This document shows, piece by piece, positions 50,479 to 58,718 of a stretch of DNA of 64,000 bases (within the stretch, counting starts at the first letter, position 1; every line of letters starts with the position of its first letter). The notes beneath the pieces are model-generated. The model saw only the letters and a program-made list of their open reading frames with translations, was not told where the DNA came from and ran no database searches. The position numbers and the translations under genes were made by a program. Source of the stretch: Lactobacillus sp. Sy-1 (lineage in GTDB: Bacteria > Bacillota > Bacilli > Lactobacillales > Lactobacillaceae); contig NZ_JACCIU010000001.1 of assembly GCF_019303535.1 (NCBI RefSeq), positions 744,001 through 808,000 of the forward strand, in the 5' to 3' direction.

Positions 50479-50871
50479 ATGGGAAGAAGAAAAAGTTTTA
50501 ATGAGTCAGAAGTATTAAATAAAATGAGTATGGTTTTTATCCAATATGGATTTGAAGGAACTTCACTAGATTTATTAGTTAATGCTACCGGATTGCTCAG
50601 AGGAAGCCTTTATGCTGCTTTTGGCAGTAAGTTAGGTATGTTCATTGCAGCTTTGAAAGAAAATATTAATCATAGAAAGGATTCGTTTGGAACAACTTAT
50701 TTAGTGATTATTGCAATGATGGAATTAGTTAGTACCAATGTGGAGGTAAAGCAAATTGTTTTAAATTGGTATCATACTAAACCCCAAGCTGATATTGAAC
50801 TAACTTTGGGGAGGGCGTTGCTAAATAAAAGTGGATTATTAGGAGGAATTGATGATGGAAAACAAAGTTAA
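50479..50871 (+). CDS. Short TetR-family regulator, probably leaderless
   Basis: The N-terminal helix-turn-helix domain is clear (EVLNKMSMVFIQYGFEGTSLDLLV, then GLLRGSLYAAFGSKLGMF, residues about 10-60). TetR repressors usually have about 190 residues; this one has 130. The ligand-binding part retains a helix like LVIIAMMELVSTNVEVKQIVLNW but seems to lack a segment before it and the usual C-terminus. The ATG lies six bases after the -10 box with no Shine-Dalgarno site, so the mRNA is probably leaderless. It overlaps and is likely coupled to the next gene. The inducer is unknown. Confidence 0.8.
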   Translation: MGRRKSFNESEVLNKMSMVFIQYGFEGTSLDLLVNATGLLRGSLYAAFGSKLGMFIAALKENINHRKDSFGTTYLVIIAMMELVSTNVEVKQIVLNWYHTKPQADIELTLGRALLNKSGLLGGIDDGKQS

Positions 50872-51217
50872 AATTAATTCAAAAAACTTAGTTGTGATTC
50901 CACAAGGAATTGATAAGTTATTAAGTTTGAAAAAATCATTAACGTTTCAATTAAATAATGTATTAGGGGCAACAATTGATAACGAAATTCTAAACGAATC
51001 AAAGGGAATTAAAGATGGTGGCACTAATATTTCAGGATATTATGCAGGAACTTTTATTAAAAGTAATCGTAAATCTTTTTTTAATGTTAAGAAATCTAGT
51101 ACCGCAGTTGTAATTGAACTAACTAATGAAAACTATAATCAGTTGGTAATTGGGGTTGATAATCCTAGAGAATTAGTTGATCAAATTAATAATTTAGTTG
51201 CGATTAATAGTAAATAG
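50855..51217 (+). CDS. PH-like domain protein of unknown function
   Basis: The 120-residue protein has no signal peptide or membrane segment. Its pattern is a beta-rich N-terminal half, a GYYAGTFI segment, then FFNVKKSSTAVVIELTNENYNQLVIGVDNPRELVDQI. This ending recalls a family of small bacterial PH-fold proteins seen in actinobacteria and Firmicutes. ATG 50855 has AGGAGG eight bases upstream; ATG 50852 and TTG 50849 are alternatives. It overlaps the TetR gene by 17 bases and is presumably its regulated partner. No function is assigned. Confidence 0.65.
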   Translation: MENKVKINSKNLVVIPQGIDKLLSLKKSLTFQLNNVLGATIDNEILNESKGIKDGGTNISGYYAGTFIKSNRKSFFNVKKSSTAVVIELTNENYNQLVIGVDNPRELVDQINNLVAINSK

Positions 51218-51258
51218 CTAACTATTTATGCTTAAGATCCAATCAAAATAATCCCACA

Positions 51259-51288
51259 AAAAAAGAAGCCGATTGCGGCTTCTTTTCC
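51259..51288. terminator. Bidirectional terminator
   Basis: An 11-bp perfect stem AAAAGAAGCCG/CGGCTTCTTTT with loop ATTG sits between the PH-like gene and the convergent permease gene. Confidence 0.92.
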
Positions 51289-51291
51289 ATT

Positions 51292-52626
51292 TTACTTATT
51301 AATTTGTCTTTGGTGGAAGTAATATACTGGAATTCCAATTGCAGTTAAAATCACTCCAGCAATTACTAATCCGGTTTGTGTAAAGATAGTGATGATCAAA
51401 ACGAATAGTGCCCCCACCAATGCGATGATTGGTACGATTGGATAACCAGGGACCTTATATGGTCGGTTTAAATCGGGCCGTTTTCTTCGCAGCATAATTA
51501 CTTCAACGAATAACAAGCAGAAGAATGACCAGACAATGAACATTGACATATCAGTTAAAATATCAAAACTACCTGAACACATCATCAATACTGCAACGAT
51601 AAATTGGAAGATAGCAGCAACGTATGGAGCGCCATTTTTGCTAACCTTAGCAAAGTGTTGACTAAATGGCACCATGTTTTCGTTCCCGAGAACCCGTGGA
51701 ATTTGAATCCCAGTGAAGAGGTAGCCATTGATGGCCCCGTACACTGACACTAGAATTCCGATGGTTACTAACTTTCCACCGTAGGCCCCAAAAATTTGAC
51801 TAGCAACTTGGGAAGCAGTGTTTTGGTTTCCAGCAATTTCATTAATGGGCATGTTTTTTAAGAACACGAAGTTGATCAACGTGTAAATAATCGTAATTAA
51901 ACTTAAACCAATGATAATGGCCTTAGGAAGATCCTTTTTAGGATTCTTTAACTCACCAGCAATGTTACTGATTCCAATCCACCCATCATAAGCAAACATA
52001 GTAGCAAGTAGCCCTTGGCCAAACGCAGACCATACATTAGTGTGGTTAATTGGCGTAAATGGCCATAACTGAACATGAACTTGGCCAGGAATGAATAAAC
52101 CGATTAGCGCAATAATTAAAATTGGAATTAACTTAATGATCAGCGCAATTGATTGAACTTGACCAGCCAATTGACTTCCCAGTAGGTTAATGATTAAAAT
52201 GGTTAATCCACAAGCAATTGCAATGAGGAGACTCATGCTAGTGGAGAGGTGGAATAAATTAACAAACTGGGTTCCAAACACTAGACAAAGACCAGCAACA
52301 TTTCCTGGCGTATACACCAAGGACTGGGCCCATCCGAATAAAAATCCAGTTAACTTACCATAACCTAATTCCAAGAACTTAACCGGCCCCCCAGTTTCGG
52401 GAAGGGCAGCGGCCAATTCAGAAACGGTCAGTCCTGCACAAATGGTTAAAATTCCCGAAACAATCCATACTAAGATGGTCAAGCTAAATGAGTATGTATT
52501 GGCCACAACACTGGCGGTCTTAAAGAAGACTCCCCCACCGATAACGGTACCCATTACGGTTGCAAACGCAGCGAAGGGACCAATTCCACTCTTATTAATA
52601 TCATTTTTCACTTTCAATTCCTCCAT
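51292..52626 (-). CDS. APC-superfamily amino-acid permease
   Basis: This 444-residue protein has about twelve hydrophobic segments. The first carries the substrate-binding GTVIGGGVFF of APC transporters near residue 26, and AALPETGGPVKFLELGYG follows near residue 73. Overall it resembles the LAT/SteT branch of amino-acid exchangers and permeases. The substrate cannot be read from the sequence. GGAGG precedes the ATG on the minus strand. It is separated from gntK by a terminator and so is its own unit. Confidence 0.88.
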   Translation of the reverse strand: MEELKVKNDINKSGIGPFAAFATVMGTVIGGGVFFKTASVVANTYSFSLTILVWIVSGILTICAGLTVSELAAALPETGGPVKFLELGYGKLTGFLFGWAQSLVYTPGNVAGLCLVFGTQFVNLFHLSTSMSLLIAIACGLTILIINLLGSQLAGQVQSIALIIKLIPILIIALIGLFIPGQVHVQLWPFTPINHTNVWSAFGQGLLATMFAYDGWIGISNIAGELKNPKKDLPKAIIIGLSLITIIYTLINFVFLKNMPINEIAGNQNTASQVASQIFGAYGGKLVTIGILVSVYGAINGYLFTGIQIPRVLGNENMVPFSQHFAKVSKNGAPYVAAIFQFIVAVLMMCSGSFDILTDMSMFIVWSFFCLLFVEVIMLRRKRPDLNRPYKVPGYPIVPIIALVGALFVLIITIFTQTGLVIAGVILTAIGIPVYYFHQRQINK

Positions 52627-52675
52627 AAAAGTAATGAAACTATTTTAACACTTTTTTAATAACTAGTCATTTTTA

Positions 52676-52722
52676 CTAAAAAAATAACCATCACTATATG
52701 AAGTGGATGGTTATTTTTTTAG
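52676..52722. terminator. Bidirectional terminator downstream of gntK
   Basis: AAAATAACCATCACT pairs with AGTGGATGGTTATTTT, one base bulged. A tracts on the left and T tracts on the right serve both strands. It ends gntK on the minus strand. Confidence 0.85.
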
Positions 52723-52725
52723 CTG

Positions 52726-54273
52726 CTAGTTACTTAAGTCAACATCGTGTTTTCTTTGGAAATCAGCAATGTTTTTGTATTCTGATTCAAATTCACGGGT
52801 TAGGCGAATGTAAATTGGTAATAATTCCCGATAGATTTCGTAATTTTCTTGGTTGGGTTCAAGCGCAAAGCTCTTGCCAACGAAGTTCTTAACCTCTGAG
52901 AGATCACTGATCATTCCCAGACTGTACATTCCCAGCGTAGCAGCTCCCAGGGCAGTTCCTTCAACGCTTTCTGGAATGTGGACTTCTTGTTCGAAGATGT
53001 CTGAAATGATTTGCCGACAGATAGCGGATTGTGCAAATCCACCAGTCACTTGAATTGACTTTGGATCACCAACAACTTCCTTTAATGCTAGGGAAACGGT
53101 ATAGAGGTTGTAAACAATTCCTTCGAGCGCCGCTCTGATCATGTGGGCTCTGGTATGAATTCGAGTGAGCCCGAAGAACGATCCCCGTGCGTTAGCGTTC
53201 CAAATTGGTGCTCTTTCACCACCCAGGTAGGGATGGAAAATTAACCCATCGGAACCAGCGTGGATGTGAGCGGCAATCTTAGTTAAAATTTCGTATGGAC
53301 TAACGCCCATTTGTTCAGCAGTAACCTTTTCAGGGGCACAGAGTTGATCCTTCACCCACTTGAAGACGCTTCCACCATTATTAACTGGGCCACCAATAAC
53401 CCACATCCCCTTAGTCAGGTAGTAACAAAAGACGCGGCCCTTTTTATCGGTTTTAGGCTTATCTGACATAATCCGCACTGCACCAGAAGTTCCAATTGTA
53501 ACGGCTTCAACTCCTGGTTGAATTGCATTAACCCCAAGGTTAGCTAATGGACCATCAGATGATCCAATTACGAATGGGGTAGCTGGGTCTAGGTGAAGGA
53601 ACTTGGCTGTGTGATCATGAAGGCCCCTTAGTTGATAGGTTGTGTCAACTAGTTCTGGTAATTGATCCCGCCGAACGCCGGTCAACTTAAGGGCATCTTC
53701 ATCCCAGTCCATATTGTAAATATTGAACATTCCAGTAGCATTGGCAATTGAGTAGTCTTCCTTCAAAACCCCGAAGAAGCGGTGGAGAATGTATTCCTTA
53801 ATTCCAATGTACCACCGGGCTTTATCGTAAATATCCTTATGGTCGTTTTTAAGCCAGAGGATTTTTGATAGTGGGGTCATCGGGTGAATTGGGGTTCCAG
53901 TAGCTTCATATAGCTTTTTACCTAATTCACTTTCCTTTAGTTCATGAGCATATTTATATGCCCGGTTATCACCCCATGTAATGGCACGGGTCAAAGGTTT
54001 GTAATTCTCATCAAGGACAATTAAGCTATGCATGGCACATGAAAAGGAGACCCCCTTGATGGTGTCAGTTTCTTGGTTAACCTTATCGGCCAATCGCCGA
54101 ATTCCCTTAACCGTGGCTTCTAGAATTTCGTCAGGATCTTCTTCTGACATATCGGGCGTATCTTGATACATTGGATACCCATTATTTTGAACTCCGATAA
54201 TTTGACCATTTTGGTCATATAAAATCACCTTAGCACTAGTGGTTCCAATATCTACACCAATAATATAATTCAT
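52726..54273 (-). CDS. gntK: Gluconate kinase (FGGY family)
   Basis: Gluconokinase phosphorylates gluconate to 6-phosphogluconate, which enters the pentose-phosphate or phosphoketolase route. The 515-residue FGGY kinase has the N-terminal phosphate loop VDIGTTSAKVILYD, GVSFSCAMHSLIVLD near residue 94 and the C-terminal IQVTGGFAQSAICRQI near residue 420. The pattern is closest to gluconate kinases, not xylulose or glycerol kinases. The ATG is preceded on the minus strand by GATGAGGTAAC. No gluconate permease lies beside it. Confidence 0.9.
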   Translation of the reverse strand: MNYIIGVDIGTTSAKVILYDQNGQIIGVQNNGYPMYQDTPDMSEEDPDEILEATVKGIRRLADKVNQETDTIKGVSFSCAMHSLIVLDENYKPLTRAITWGDNRAYKYAHELKESELGKKLYEATGTPIHPMTPLSKILWLKNDHKDIYDKARWYIGIKEYILHRFFGVLKEDYSIANATGMFNIYNMDWDEDALKLTGVRRDQLPELVDTTYQLRGLHDHTAKFLHLDPATPFVIGSSDGPLANLGVNAIQPGVEAVTIGTSGAVRIMSDKPKTDKKGRVFCYYLTKGMWVIGGPVNNGGSVFKWVKDQLCAPEKVTAEQMGVSPYEILTKIAAHIHAGSDGLIFHPYLGGERAPIWNANARGSFFGLTRIHTRAHMIRAALEGIVYNLYTVSLALKEVVGDPKSIQVTGGFAQSAICRQIISDIFEQEVHIPESVEGTALGAATLGMYSLGMISDLSEVKNFVGKSFALEPNQENYEIYRELLPIYIRLTREFESEYKNIADFQRKHDVDLSN

Positions 54274-54330
54274 TTTAGTTACCTCATCTCTTAAGTGTTA
54301 TTTCTGAAAATAATGAATAATGTCGCTTAT

Positions 54331-54359
54331 ATTATATGAAATCAATTATACACCTTCAA
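54331..54359 (-). promoter_or_regulatory. Promoter of gntK
   Basis: On the minus strand TTGAAG (54359-54354), a 17-bp spacer and TATAAT (54336-54331). It leaves a leader of about 50 nt. Confidence 0.7.
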
Positions 54360-54436
54360 GCAATATCCTGATTAAATTCGATTATCATATATTAGTAATG
54401 TATAATTGATTTATTAATAAAATTGGAATGGTTAAT

Positions 54437-55222
54437 ATGACTGATAGTAGGATTACTAGACGAAGCCGATTAGCCCGTAATAGACGGTACCACCGATTAA
54501 TGGGCTGCTTCAATCTGATATTAATGATTGGAATCGGTTATTTATTAATGATGGGGTTTAATGGATATCAGAATTATCAGACCCAAAAATTAAATCGCTA
54601 TCCAATTCGTGGGGTGACAGTAAGCCAACAGAATAGTTACGTTGATTTTATCTCACTTGCTAATGCTGGCGAAAAATTTATTTACATTCGGGCTAGCCAA
54701 GGCTCCATTTATACTGACAATGACTTTGCCGATAATTACCAACGTTCTCAGGGATCAAATTTAAAAATTGGGGTTTATCACTCATTTAGCTTTAATAGTA
54801 GTGCAGCTGATCAGTTTGCTAACTTCAGTAGTGAGGTGGGCAATGACATTGGAATTTTGCCAATTGCGATTCAAATTAATGTAAATGAAGCTAGTTTGAG
54901 TTCTAGCCAGGTCAGGAGTGTGCGTTCTTTTATTAATCAAATTCAGCAACGATATGACCGTAGGGTCGTGATTTGGTCGACCCCCAAAATCTATGATCAG
55001 GTCCGATTTGGCAAACAACTATGTCTTTTTTGGTCGCTTAATAATAGTTTAAATCACGGTCAATCGGGGGTCTTGAAAACTTATAACGCTAGTCAAAACA
55101 TCAAAAATGATGGCCAAAATCAGCAGTTTATTCAAGCGGTATTTGCTGGTAGTAATGCACAGTGGAAATCATATATTAGACCGAACCTATCGGAAAACGG
55201 AGGAACAACAAGTGAAAACTAA
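54437..55222 (+). CDS. Membrane-anchored GH25-like protein with lost catalytic residues
   Basis: The basic N-terminus is followed by one membrane helix (about residues 25-41), which makes this a type II membrane protein with an external GH25 muramidase-like domain. The fold signature remains (RYPIRGVTVSQQNSYVDF, FIYIRASQGSIYTDNDF, GVYHSFSF). The usual catalytic acids are gone: the Asp of GxDVS is Thr61, the Glu of ATEG is Gln88, and the DxE of LDVE is Gln146-x-Asn148. Hydrolysis is therefore unlikely. ATG 54437 has GGAATGG upstream; ATG 54428 is an alternative. It overlaps the helicase gene by 11 bases. Confidence 0.75.
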   Translation: MTDSRITRRSRLARNRRYHRLMGCFNLILMIGIGYLLMMGFNGYQNYQTQKLNRYPIRGVTVSQQNSYVDFISLANAGEKFIYIRASQGSIYTDNDFADNYQRSQGSNLKIGVYHSFSFNSSAADQFANFSSEVGNDIGILPIAIQINVNEASLSSSQVRSVRSFINQIQQRYDRRVVIWSTPKIYDQVRFGKQLCLFWSLNNSLNHGQSGVLKTYNASQNIKNDGQNQQFIQAVFAGSNAQWKSYIRPNLSENGGTTSEN

Positions 55223-56576
55223 TTTTGCAGAACATTTTCAAAAACTAGGGTTTGATCAACAAACCCCCATTCAAGAACAGGGCTACCAACCAATCTTAGA
55301 TGGCCAGTCGGTTCTGGGGTTATCACCCACTGGATCAGGAAAGACGGTAGCATTTACAATTCCGATTATTGAAAAATTAGCTCCAGGCGATGGAACCCAG
55401 GTATTAGTGTTAGAACCTTCCCAAGAATTAGCAATGCAAACGACTTCCGTAATGCGTGACTGGGCAAAATTAAATGATACAAAGGTACTAGCATTGACGG
55501 GTGGTGCTAACGTAAAGCGACAGATTGAAAAGCTAAAAAAGCGTCCAGAAGTGGTGGTTGGGACCCCCGGTCGGGTATTGAACCTATTAGATGACCATAA
55601 GTTGAAACTCCATCAACTTAAAACGGTAGTCGTCGATGAAGCTGATGATTTACTTCAGGACACGACCCTGACCTCGGTTCGCGAAATTATTAACCAAGGG
55701 CCGTCTGACGTTCAATTAACGTTCTTCTCAGCTACCGATACGCCGATTTTGCATGAACTGAAGAAGTGGTTCAACGTCGAACCAGATTTAATTGATGTGC
55801 GTGCGATTGATAAAAGTGCGGGGGCTGTAAAGCATCGTTTGTTAACCGTCTCCCGTGGAAAACGTAATCAAATGTTGAATCGCTTAATTCACATTAATGG
55901 ATTTAAGGCGCTGGTGTTTTTTGACCAACTGTTAGATCTGAACAAGGCTTATAGTTACTTCCGTCACAATCACGTTACCAATGTAGCCTCATTAACCAGT
56001 AATATGAATCAAATGCAAAGACAAAAGGCAATTTCTGGATTTCGAAAGGGCCATTACAAGCTATTATTAACCACGGATGTTGCAGCACGGGGACTTGATA
56101 TTGCCAAGCTACCAGCGGTGGTTAACTTCGACTTACCAGCCGAAGCAAATCAATATGTTCACCGGGTTGGAAGAACCGGTCGAATGGGAGAACCGGGATT
56201 GGTGGTTAACTTTGGAAATGACCATGATTTTAGGGACTTAAAGCGGTTGGTCTTGGACAATGGTTACGATTTAAAACCTACGTTCTTCTATAAAAATAAC
56301 TTAGTTGATAAGGTGGTTTCTAACCAACCCGAGGCTAGTAGCACCCCTAAGCAAAAGTCCACCAAGATTTCCAATGATGATGAATCTCCGAAAAAATCAC
56401 TTGCTGATACTCCTAAGGAACCAAGTGGTGCTAATCCAGTTCGGAAAGTTAAGGCCAAACAGTTAACTAATAAGCAGCATTCGGCTAAACCGACCAAAAA
56501 GCAAATTAAACACCGTAATAAAAAACACCTTAAAAATAAGGGGATGCGGAAAAAGTGGCGGAATGCTGATAAATAA
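55212..56576 (+). CDS. DEAD-box RNA helicase
   Basis: This superfamily 2 ATP-dependent RNA helicase has 454 residues. The Q motif GFDQQTPIQEQ, motif I SPTGSGKT near residue 38, DEAD in VVVDEADDLL near residue 142, SAT, TTDVAARGLDI and HRVGRTGRMG are in order. Motif Ia reads PSQELA instead of the usual PTRELA. A lysine-rich low-complexity tail from about residue 375 probably binds RNA. Start GTG 55212 has GGAGG eight bases upstream; the frame upstream of it is not homologous. It resembles CshB/YfmL-type helicases of ribosome assembly or cold adaptation. Confidence 0.93.
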   Translation: MKTNFAEHFQKLGFDQQTPIQEQGYQPILDGQSVLGLSPTGSGKTVAFTIPIIEKLAPGDGTQVLVLEPSQELAMQTTSVMRDWAKLNDTKVLALTGGANVKRQIEKLKKRPEVVVGTPGRVLNLLDDHKLKLHQLKTVVVDEADDLLQDTTLTSVREIINQGPSDVQLTFFSATDTPILHELKKWFNVEPDLIDVRAIDKSAGAVKHRLLTVSRGKRNQMLNRLIHINGFKALVFFDQLLDLNKAYSYFRHNHVTNVASLTSNMNQMQRQKAISGFRKGHYKLLLTTDVAARGLDIAKLPAVVNFDLPAEANQYVHRVGRTGRMGEPGLVVNFGNDHDFRDLKRLVLDNGYDLKPTFFYKNNLVDKVVSNQPEASSTPKQKSTKISNDDESPKKSLADTPKEPSGANPVRKVKAKQLTNKQHSAKPTKKQIKHRNKKHLKNKGMRKKWRNADK

Positions 56577-56622
56577 ACACCTTTACAATATGATGTAAAG
56601 ATGAGAAAATTAAGGGTGTTGT

Positions 56623-56695
56623 GGCCCCATAGCACAACAGGATAGGGCACCCGCCTCCTAAGCGGATGATCCCGGTTCGAGTCCGGGTGGGGTCA
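56623..56695 (+). tRNA. tRNA-Arg (anticodon CCT)
   Basis: The acceptor stem GGCCCCA/TGGGGTC has one G-U pair. The anticodon loop CTCCTAA gives CCT, reading AGG, and the T-stem CCCGG/CCGGG is perfect. CCA is not encoded. It stands alone between the helicase gene and the pst operon. Confidence 0.95.
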
Positions 56696-56719
56696 TTTTG
56701 TAACAAACGAGCGTAAAAA

Positions 56720-56758
56720 TTTACACAAAATTTACAATAATCAGATATTATATTTACA
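56720..56758 (+). promoter_or_regulatory. Pho-box promoter of the pst operon
   Basis: TTTACA at 56720-56725 and 56731-56736 are separated by 5 bp, the TTNACA-N5-TTNACA arrangement of PhoP boxes in Firmicutes. A third TTTACA at 56753-56758 keeps the 11-bp register (two turns further). TATTAT at 56746-56751 is a good -10, but its expected -35 position carries no TTGACA-like hexamer. This fits a promoter that depends on a bound activator under phosphate limitation. Confidence 0.8.
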
Positions 56759-56816
56759 TTGCCTTGTTAGAATGTACTTGTTAAATAAATAAAGGACTTT
56801 CAGGGAGGCTCTTTTA

Positions 56817-57707
56817 ATGCTTAGTATGAAAAAGGCGTTATCATTTGTAACAATTTTAGGTGTATCTGGTGTATTACTCGCAGGTTGTGGAAACAGTTCC
56901 AAATCTGGTTCAAGTTCATCCAGTTCAAGTACCAAGATTACTGCTGTTGGTTCAACAGCTTTACAACCATTAGTTGAACAAGCAGCTACTGATTACCAAA
57001 ATGCTAATTCAGGTGCAAGCATCACCGTTCAAGGTGGTGGTTCAGGAACTGGTTTAAGCCAAGTACAACAAAAGGCTGTTCAAATTGGTAACTCTGATAT
57101 CTTTGCTGAAAAGCAATCAGGAATCAAAGCTAGCGAATTGAAGGATCACCAAGTTGCCGTTGTTGGGATGGCACCAGTTGTTAACAAAGATGCCGGTGTT
57201 AAGAACGTTACCATGGATCAATTAAAGAAGATCTTTACTGGTAAGATCACTAACTGGAAGCAAGTTGGTGGTAAGGATGAAAAGATTAGCGTTGTTAACC
57301 GTGCTAAGGGTAGTGGTACCCGGGCTACGTTTGAACAAGCTGTTCTAGGTGGCGCAACTGCTGTTAAGGCTCAAGAACAAGACTCAAATGGGACTGTTCA
57401 AAAGATTGTTTCATCAACTCCAGGTGCTGTTAGTTACCTTGCATTCTCATTCTTGAACAACAAGCTTCAAGCACTTTCAATTGACAATGTTAAGCCAACT
57501 GACGCAAACGTTGAAACTAACAAGTGGAAGATTTGGTCATACGAACACATGTACACTCCAGCTACTCCAAACAAGGAAGCTGAAAAGTTCATCAAGTACA
57601 TTCAATCTAGCAAGGTTCAAAATGGTTTAGTTAAGAAACTTGGTTACATCAGCATTTCTAACATGAAGGTTACTAAGGATGCTAACAACAAAGTTACTAA
57701 CAAGTAA
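56817..57707 (+). CDS. pstS: Phosphate ABC transporter substrate-binding lipoprotein PstS
   Basis: PstS captures phosphate outside the membrane and hands it to PstCA. The signal peptide ends in lipobox LAGC with lipidated Cys24, followed by a Ser-rich linker. The phosphate-binding region opens TAVGSTALQPL, with GGGSGTGLSQV and RAKGSGTRATFE farther on. ATG 56817 has GGGAGG eight bases upstream. A partial hairpin follows before pstC, consistent with more PstS than transporter. Confidence 0.96.
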   Translation: MLSMKKALSFVTILGVSGVLLAGCGNSSKSGSSSSSSSTKITAVGSTALQPLVEQAATDYQNANSGASITVQGGGSGTGLSQVQQKAVQIGNSDIFAEKQSGIKASELKDHQVAVVGMAPVVNKDAGVKNVTMDQLKKIFTGKITNWKQVGGKDEKISVVNRAKGSGTRATFEQAVLGGATAVKAQEQDSNGTVQKIVSSTPGAVSYLAFSFLNNKLQALSIDNVKPTDANVETNKWKIWSYEHMYTPATPNKEAEKFIKYIQSSKVQNGLVKKLGYISISNMKVTKDANNKVTNK

Positions 57708-57728
57708 TTAAAAACAATTTATTAATAG

Positions 57729-57773
57729 TGGGACTGGAGGACGTACATTTAGTACCCTATCCAGTTCTTTCTA
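57729..57773 (+). terminator. Partial terminator between pstS and pstC
   Basis: GGGACTGGA pairs with TCCAGTTCT around an inner GTAC/GTAC stem, followed by a weak T-rich stretch. It probably attenuates read-through. Confidence 0.55.
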
Positions 57774-57794
57774 TTTTATGGGGGATTAAGTTAA

Positions 57795-58718
57795 ATGGAT
57801 CAAATCAAAGCAAAATTGATGAAACCTTCAAAAGAAACCAAACAAGAAACAGTTGGTAAAATCATCAGTTATACTTGTATCGTTGCAATTATGCTGTTAG
57901 TTTTACTAGTTTTATACTTCATTATTTCATTCGGGATGTCCACGTTCACTAAGAACAACGTTAATTTATGGTCATTCCTTTCTGGAACCAACTGGAGTCC
58001 AGGACAAGTGGATGCTCACGGTAACCCTGAAGTAGGGGCATTACCAATGATCGTCACTTCATTTGCGGTTACAATTTTATCCGCACTAGTTGCAACTCCA
58101 TTTGCAATTGCAGTATCACTATTTATGACAATTATTGCTCCTAAGCACGGGAAGGGATTCCTACAAGCCATTATCGAATTATTGGTCGGGATTCCATCAG
58201 TTGTTTATGGTTACATTGGTCTAACCCTAGTGGTACCCTTTATTCGGCACCTTTATGGTGGAACTGGATTTGGGATTTTATCCGGGACAATCGTGTTATT
58301 CGTAATGGTGCTTCCTACAATTACATCCCTAACTGTTGATAGCTTGAAAGCAGTGCCTCGTTACTACCTCGAAGCTTCATTAGCACTTGGGGCAACTCGT
58401 TGGCAAACAATCTACAAGGTAATCTTAAGGGCAGCAACGCCTGGAATTTTAACTGCAATTATCTTTGGGATGGCCAGAGCCTTTGGTGAGGCCCTAGCTG
58501 TTCAAATGGTAATTGGGAACGCAACCCTAATGCCAAAGAGTTTGTTAACTCCTGCTGCAACATTGACTAGTCAATTGACAACTGGAATTGGAAATACCGT
58601 TATGGGATCACTTCCAAATAACGCACTTTGGTCACTTGCATTAATTCTATTATTGATGTCACTTGTATTTAACATCGCTGTTAAGTTCGTTGGTTCGAAG
58701 GGAGACCTGAATAAATAA
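57795..58718 (+). CDS. pstC: Phosphate ABC transporter permease PstC
   Basis: PstC is one of two membrane permeases of the high-affinity phosphate importer. The 307-residue protein has six main hydrophobic segments. The cytosolic coupling loop EASLALGATRWQTIYKVILRAA near residue 194 contacts PstB. GGGGGA precedes the ATG. Its end overlaps the pstA start. Confidence 0.96.
   Translation: MDQIKAKLMKPSKETKQETVGKIISYTCIVAIMLLVLLVLYFIISFGMSTFTKNNVNLWSFLSGTNWSPGQVDAHGNPEVGALPMIVTSFAVTILSALVATPFAIAVSLFMTIIAPKHGKGFLQAIIELLVGIPSVVYGYIGLTLVVPFIRHLYGGTGFGILSGTIVLFVMVLPTITSLTVDSLKAVPRYYLEASLALGATRWQTIYKVILRAATPGILTAIIFGMARAFGEALAVQMVIGNATLMPKSLLTPAATLTSQLTTGIGNTVMGSLPNNALWSLALILLLMSLVFNIAVKFVGSKGDLNK

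Noticed and set aside
54290-54345. Catabolite-response (cre) site in the gntK leader, around AAGCGACATT on the minus strand
   Set aside because: Only half of the palindrome matches the cre consensus.
56577-56622. CTTTACA-ATATGA-TGTAAAG as terminator of the helicase gene
   Set aside because: The 7-bp inverted repeat has no following T run. It may be chance or part of the tRNA 5' flank.
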